Part shown: positions 60,847 to 64,000 of the stretch, in pieces
Position numbering within the stretch: position 1 is the stretch's first letter
Layout: each line of letters opens with the position of its first letter
Assembly: GCF_002952775.1 (NCBI RefSeq)
Contig: NZ_CP025066.1
Location: forward strand, 2,294,001-2,358,000
DNA length: 64,000 bases
From: Halalkaliarchaeum desulfuricum
Lineage (GTDB): Archaea > Halobacteriota > Halobacteria > Halobacteriales > Haloferacaceae
Reading direction: 5' to 3'
Notes under the pieces: generated by a model
The model's database searches: none
What the model saw: the letters and a program-made list of their open reading frames with translations, nothing else
Told to the model about the DNA's origin: nothing
Translations under genes and position numbers: made by a program

Positions 60847-61407
60847 ATGACCAATCCCAAGGACACGATAAACATCGAGAACGTCGTTGCCTCCACGGGC
60901 ATCGGCCAGGAGCTCGACCTCCAGAGCGTCGCCATGGACCTCGAGGGCGCCGACTACGACCCCGAACAGTTCCCCGGGCTGGTCTACAGGACCCAGAACC
61001 CCAAATCCGCGGCGCTGATCTTCCGGTCGGGGAAGATCGTCTGTACGGGAGCGAAGTCGACGGCGGACGTCCACGAGAGCCTCAACATCGTCTTCGACAA
61101 GCTGCGGGAACTGGAGATCCCCGTCGAGGAGGATCCCGAAATCACCGTTCAAAACATCGTCACGAGTGCGGATCTGGGAACGAGCCTCAACCTCAACGCG
61201 ATCGCGATCGGGCTCGGGCTCGAGAACATCGAGTACGAGCCCGAGCAGTTCCCGGGACTGGTCTACCGGCTCGACGAGCCCGACGTCGTGGCGCTGCTTT
61301 TCGGCTCCGGCAAGCTCGTGATAACCGGCGGCAAGGAGCCCGTTGACGCCGAGGCCGCCGTCGACGTGATCACCGGGCGGCTCGAGGAACTCGGCCTGCT
61401 GGGCTGA
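60847..61407 (+). CDS. tbp: TATA-box-binding protein
   Basis: 186 residues with the two-fold TBP repeat. Repeat 1: [55 protein letters not shown]. Repeat 2: [54 protein letters not shown]. Full length and complete. It nucleates transcription with TFB. Haloarchaea often have several tbp genes; this one looks like the standard chromosomal form. Confidence 0.97.
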   Translation: MTNPKDTINIENVVASTGIGQELDLQSVAMDLEGADYDPEQFPGLVYRTQNPKSAALIFRSGKIVCTGAKSTADVHESLNIVFDKLRELEIPVEEDPEITVQNIVTSADLGTSLNLNAIAIGLGLENIEYEPEQFPGLVYRLDEPDVVALLFGSGKLVITGGKEPVDAEAAVDVITGRLEELGLLG

Positions 61408-61422
61408 GCGTCGTCGACGTCG

Positions 61423-61800
61423 ATGGTCACCCACGTTCGGATCGCCGCGACCGGCGTTTCTCCGCTCGCCGTGGCCGGTACGTTCGGCCTGCTGGCGGCG
61501 TTTCTCTCTCTTACCGCGTTCTTGGCCGCGAGAAACGTTCTCGGCGACGTCCCAGCCGTAAAAGCGCTGGGGGTCGGGCCGTTCCCCGCGGCTGTCGCCG
61601 TCGTCGCCGGGGCGCTCGATCTCCCCTCGGCCCTGGCGATCGGCGTCGCCCTCCTGCTCGACGGCGCGGCGATCCACTACCTGTACGGGGAGTCGCCGAG
61701 GCTCTCCGCGTACATTACCCTCATCCACGTCGTGGTGACGATCCTGCTTGGAACTGTCCTGTTCGGGCTGTTGATTCTTCTCGGGACGCTCCCCGGCTGA
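61423..61800 (+). CDS. four-span haloarchaeal membrane protein, 125 aa
   Basis: LAVAGTFGLLAAFLSLTAFL, ALGVGPFPAAVAVVAGALDL, ALAIGVALLLDGAAIHYLYG and TLIHVVVTILLGTVLFGLLI are four membrane helices. It lies 15 bases after tbp on the same strand, an arrangement I associate with haloarchaeal genomes, but its role is unknown. Confidence 0.75.
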   Translation: MVTHVRIAATGVSPLAVAGTFGLLAAFLSLTAFLAARNVLGDVPAVKALGVGPFPAAVAVVAGALDLPSALAIGVALLLDGAAIHYLYGESPRLSAYITLIHVVVTILLGTVLFGLLILLGTLPG

Positions 61801-61831
61801 GCGCAACGACCGGGGGGAACGATCCGCCGGC

Positions 61832-62761
61832 TCACTCGACGAGACGCTCGATTTCTGTGACGAGGATGTCGCTCGCGCCGACCGCCTTGAGGTCGGTGAT
61901 CACCTCGAACACGCGGCGCTCGTCTACGACGGCGTGGACGGCCACCTGACCGGACTCGTCTTCCCCGTTCTCGCCGGCGATGTCCATCACCGTCGGACCA
62001 CCCATCCCGGGAATCACGTCTTTGACCGCTTCGAGCCGGCTCGTCGGCACGTTCATCATCAGATACCGTTTCCCCTCGGCGGCAACGACCGACTCGAAGG
62101 CGGTCGCGACCTGCCCGACCTTCGGATCGTCGACGACGTTCGCTCTTGCGAACAGTCGTACGGAGCTTTCGAGAACGTCGGCGATAACGGCGAGCCGGTT
62201 GACCTTCAGGGTCGTCCCCGTGGAGGTGATGTCGACGATCGCGTCGGCCATCTCGACGTGTGGCGTAAGCTCCGTCGCGCCGGTCACCTCGACGATGTCG
62301 GGAGCGATCCCCCGAGAATCGAAGAACGATCGGGTGACGTTCGGGAACTCGGTGGCGACGGTGCGCCCGTCGACGTCGTCGATCTCGGTGATGTCCCCGT
62401 CCTCAGGGGCGGCAAGCACCAGTCGACACCGTCCGTACCCCAGATCGACCAGATCGACGAGCGCAGCCCCGTCTGCGTCCTCCCCGCCCGCGGTCGACGC
62501 TTCGGAGCCGTCGCCGGTGGCTTCCACCACCGCCCCGGACTCGTGGGCCTGGTCGAGACCAGTAACCCCCAGGTCGGCGGCGCCGTCACGGACGTACTCG
62601 GGGATGTCGGCCGCCCGGGCGAAAAGCACCGTCACCTCCGGATCGACAGTGTCGGCGTACAGCTGGCGGTCGGCCGTTCGTTCGACGTGGAGCCCCGCCC
62701 GCTCCAGCAGTTCCATCGTCGGCTCGTGGAGACGGCCCTTGTTGGGCACGGCGATGCGCAT
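61832..62761 (-). CDS. hisG: ATP phosphoribosyltransferase, long form
   Basis: 309 residues. [32 protein letters not shown]-like, [37 protein letters not shown] and [27 protein letters not shown] are the HisG catalytic motifs; the last 75 residues ([40 protein letters not shown]) are the ACT-like regulatory domain. It catalyses the first step of histidine synthesis and is feedback-inhibited by histidine. An acidic insertion ([20 protein letters not shown]) is unusual. Confidence 0.95.
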   Translation of the reverse strand: MRIAVPNKGRLHEPTMELLERAGLHVERTADRQLYADTVDPEVTVLFARAADIPEYVRDGAADLGVTGLDQAHESGAVVEATGDGSEASTAGGEDADGAALVDLVDLGYGRCRLVLAAPEDGDITEIDDVDGRTVATEFPNVTRSFFDSRGIAPDIVEVTGATELTPHVEMADAIVDITSTGTTLKVNRLAVIADVLESSVRLFARANVVDDPKVGQVATAFESVVAAEGKRYLMMNVPTSRLEAVKDVIPGMGGPTVMDIAGENGEDESGQVAVHAVVDERRVFEVITDLKAVGASDILVTEIERLVE

Positions 62762-62832
62762 ACCGTCACCAGTCGGGGCGGGCAGGAAACCTTTTCGCGT
62801 CGGACTCGCGGACGTTCCGGAGCCGACGATGG

Positions 62833-64000
62833 TTACGAGGATCGGTCCCCGAGCTGTGACCGGAGCGTCGCCGCGTCCTTGTTCCCGGCGCCGGTGTTCA
62901 ACAGGACGACTGTATCGTCGTCGTCGAACTCCCCCTGCTTTGCCAGCTCGAACGCCCCGCTCGCGGCGGCCGCACAGGTCGCACCCATCTCGACTCCCGC
63001 CGTCCGGGCGACCTCGATCGCGGCCTCGAGGATCTCCCCGTCGTCTGTTGCTACTGCCCCGCCGTCGCTTTCGCGGATCGCAGCGAGGATCTGTCGGCTG
63101 GCACCCGGGTCCGGGATCGCAATACCGTTACAGACCGTGTTCACTTCCGCGACCGGCTCGTGTACCTCGCGTCCGGCCTCGAAGGCGTCCACGATCGGGG
63201 CACAGCCGCTCGCCTGTGCGGCGTACAGCGGCGGGAGGTCGTCGATCCAGCCCAGCTCGCGAAGCTCCCGGGCTGCCTTGTGCATCCCGACCAGCCCGAC
63301 GCCGCCCCCGGTCGGGTAGACGACGGCGTCGGGAGGTTCCCAGTCGAGTTCCTCGAGAATTTCCAGCGCCATCGTCTTTTTCCCCTCGTGACGGTACGGC
63401 GTCACGAACGTCTTCGTCGAGTACCAGTCCTCTTCTGCCATCGCTTCCGCGTATGCGTCCCCGGCATCGCCGATCTCGGAGTCGCCGTCGATCGGGTCGG
63501 CGACGTGGAGGTTCCCGCCGTGGATCTCCACCATCGCCTTTTGAGTGAACCCGGCCCGCTGCGGGAGGAACACGTGTGCGTCCATCCCCGCACGGGCCGC
63601 GTAGGCGGCCGCCGCCTGGCCGGCGTTGCCCGCCGAGTTGAGCGCGATCGCGTCGGCGCCGTGCTCCCGTGCGGCCGTCACTGCCAGCGACTGGCCGCGG
63701 TCCTTGAAGGTGCCCGTCGGGTTCTGTCCCTCGTCCTTTATGAGCACTCTGTCGACGCCCAGCGTGTCAGCGAGCGACGGACACTCCACCAGCGGCGTCG
63801 TCCCCTCCCCCAGGCTGACAGCCGACTCGGACGGGAACGGGAGTAACTCCTCGTATCGATACATCGACTGGGTATGGCGGTCGGCTAACACGTCCGGGGT
63901 GAGTTCGACCGCATCGAGGTCGTAGCGAGGATCGAGGATCCCTTCGCAGTCGGGACAGCGGTGGCCCGTGGGTTCGGGGTCGAACTTCCCTCCGCAATCG
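62833..64000 (-). CDS. thrC: threonine synthase (5' end outside window)
   Basis: The frame is open to the right edge. Its first visible residues, [18 protein letters not shown], form a zinc ribbon, followed by [50 protein letters not shown] and [20 protein letters not shown], with the PLP lysine in TFKDRG, then [37 protein letters not shown] and the C-terminal NTGAGNKD. It converts O-phosphohomoserine to threonine. A threonine dehydratase or related fold-type II enzyme is less likely given the ribbon and length. Only a few N-terminal codons should be missing. Confidence 0.92.
   Translation of the reverse strand, partial: DCGGKFDPEPTGHRCPDCEGILDPRYDLDAVELTPDVLADRHTQSMYRYEELLPFPSESAVSLGEGTTPLVECPSLADTLGVDRVLIKDEGQNPTGTFKDRGQSLAVTAAREHGADAIALNSAGNAGQAAAAYAARAGMDAHVFLPQRAGFTQKAMVEIHGGNLHVADPIDGDSEIGDAGDAYAEAMAEEDWYSTKTFVTPYRHEGKKTMALEILEELDWEPPDAVVYPTGGGVGLVGMHKAARELRELGWIDDLPPLYAAQASGCAPIVDAFEAGREVHEPVAEVNTVCNGIAIPDPGASRQILAAIRESDGGAVATDDGEILEAAIEVARTAGVEMGATCAAAASGAFELAKQGEFDDDDTVVLLNTGAGNKDAATLRSQLGDRSS

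Noticed and set aside
61934-63548. Two long plus-strand frames opposite hisG and thrC
   Set aside because: They are antisense shadows of two clearly recognised enzymes.

Overview
The window is a stretch of haloarchaeal chromosome (class Halobacteria). The evidence is very acidic proteins, a TATA-binding protein gene, an SBDS-type ribosome factor, archaeal FEN-1 and TrmG10 enzymes, a PGF-CTERM surface protein, Tat lipoproteins, a TbsP-type regulator, tRNA genes without an encoded CCA, and many AT-rich TATA boxes about 25 bases before start codons (leaderless transcripts). I cannot name the genus. All gene functions are read from motifs and remembered family features; no database search was possible.

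Left chromosomal part (1-12.7 kb): SBDS (cut by the edge), an aminotransferase, a short-chain dehydrogenase, FEN-1, a decayed pilin-like remnant, glycerate kinase, an AstE/AspA-type deacylase, tRNA-Pro(GGG) with a collapsed partial copy behind it, a coiled-coil trypsin-like lipoprotein, a large 5'-nucleotidase-family surface protein and a methyltransferase.

Integrated element (about 13.1-42.2 kb): a 29-kb island sits in tRNA-Leu(UAG). A 54-bp copy of the tRNA 3' half lies at 13112-13165, the intact tRNA is at 42188-42270, and a tyrosine integrase lies directly beside the intact tRNA. Two more tRNA-Leu 3'-end scars lie just outside the left end, so this site has been used repeatedly. The island carries a PD-(D/E)xK nuclease pair; a coupled PLD-nuclease/SNF2-helicase and Eco57I-like methylase; a NucS/DUF91 nuclease divergent from a PadR regulator; a tightly overlapping operon of very small proteins; a probable replication module (AAA+ helicase-like gene beside a large inverted repeat with G-runs); a GHKL-ATPase/zincin fusion with a RarA-tail-like partner; another PD-(D/E)xK nuclease; a decayed second integrase; a ComEC-like lipoprotein with DUF3006; a TbsP-like regulator with a membrane protein; and a TIR protein coupled to a small membrane protein. 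It looks like an integrative plasmid or virus relative loaded with defence genes.

Right chromosomal part (42.3-64 kb): a single-repeat TFB-like protein, an MFS transporter, a CYTH-domain enzyme, a PiT-type phosphate transporter, TrmO, a five-gene dipeptide/oligopeptide ABC importer, class I aldolase with fructose-1,6-bisphosphatase (gluconeogenesis pair), an F420-associated-type metalloprotease, a decayed M42 peptidase, ribosomal protein L11, an MscS channel with a YhbY-like RNA-binding protein, TrmG10, TBP, HisG and threonine synthase (cut by the edge).

The most unusual items are the TIR plus membrane-protein pair, the GHKL-zincin fusion, the PLD-helicase/methylase module with a compositionally distinct specificity half, the structured repeat region beside the helicase gene, and the stacked tRNA scars.
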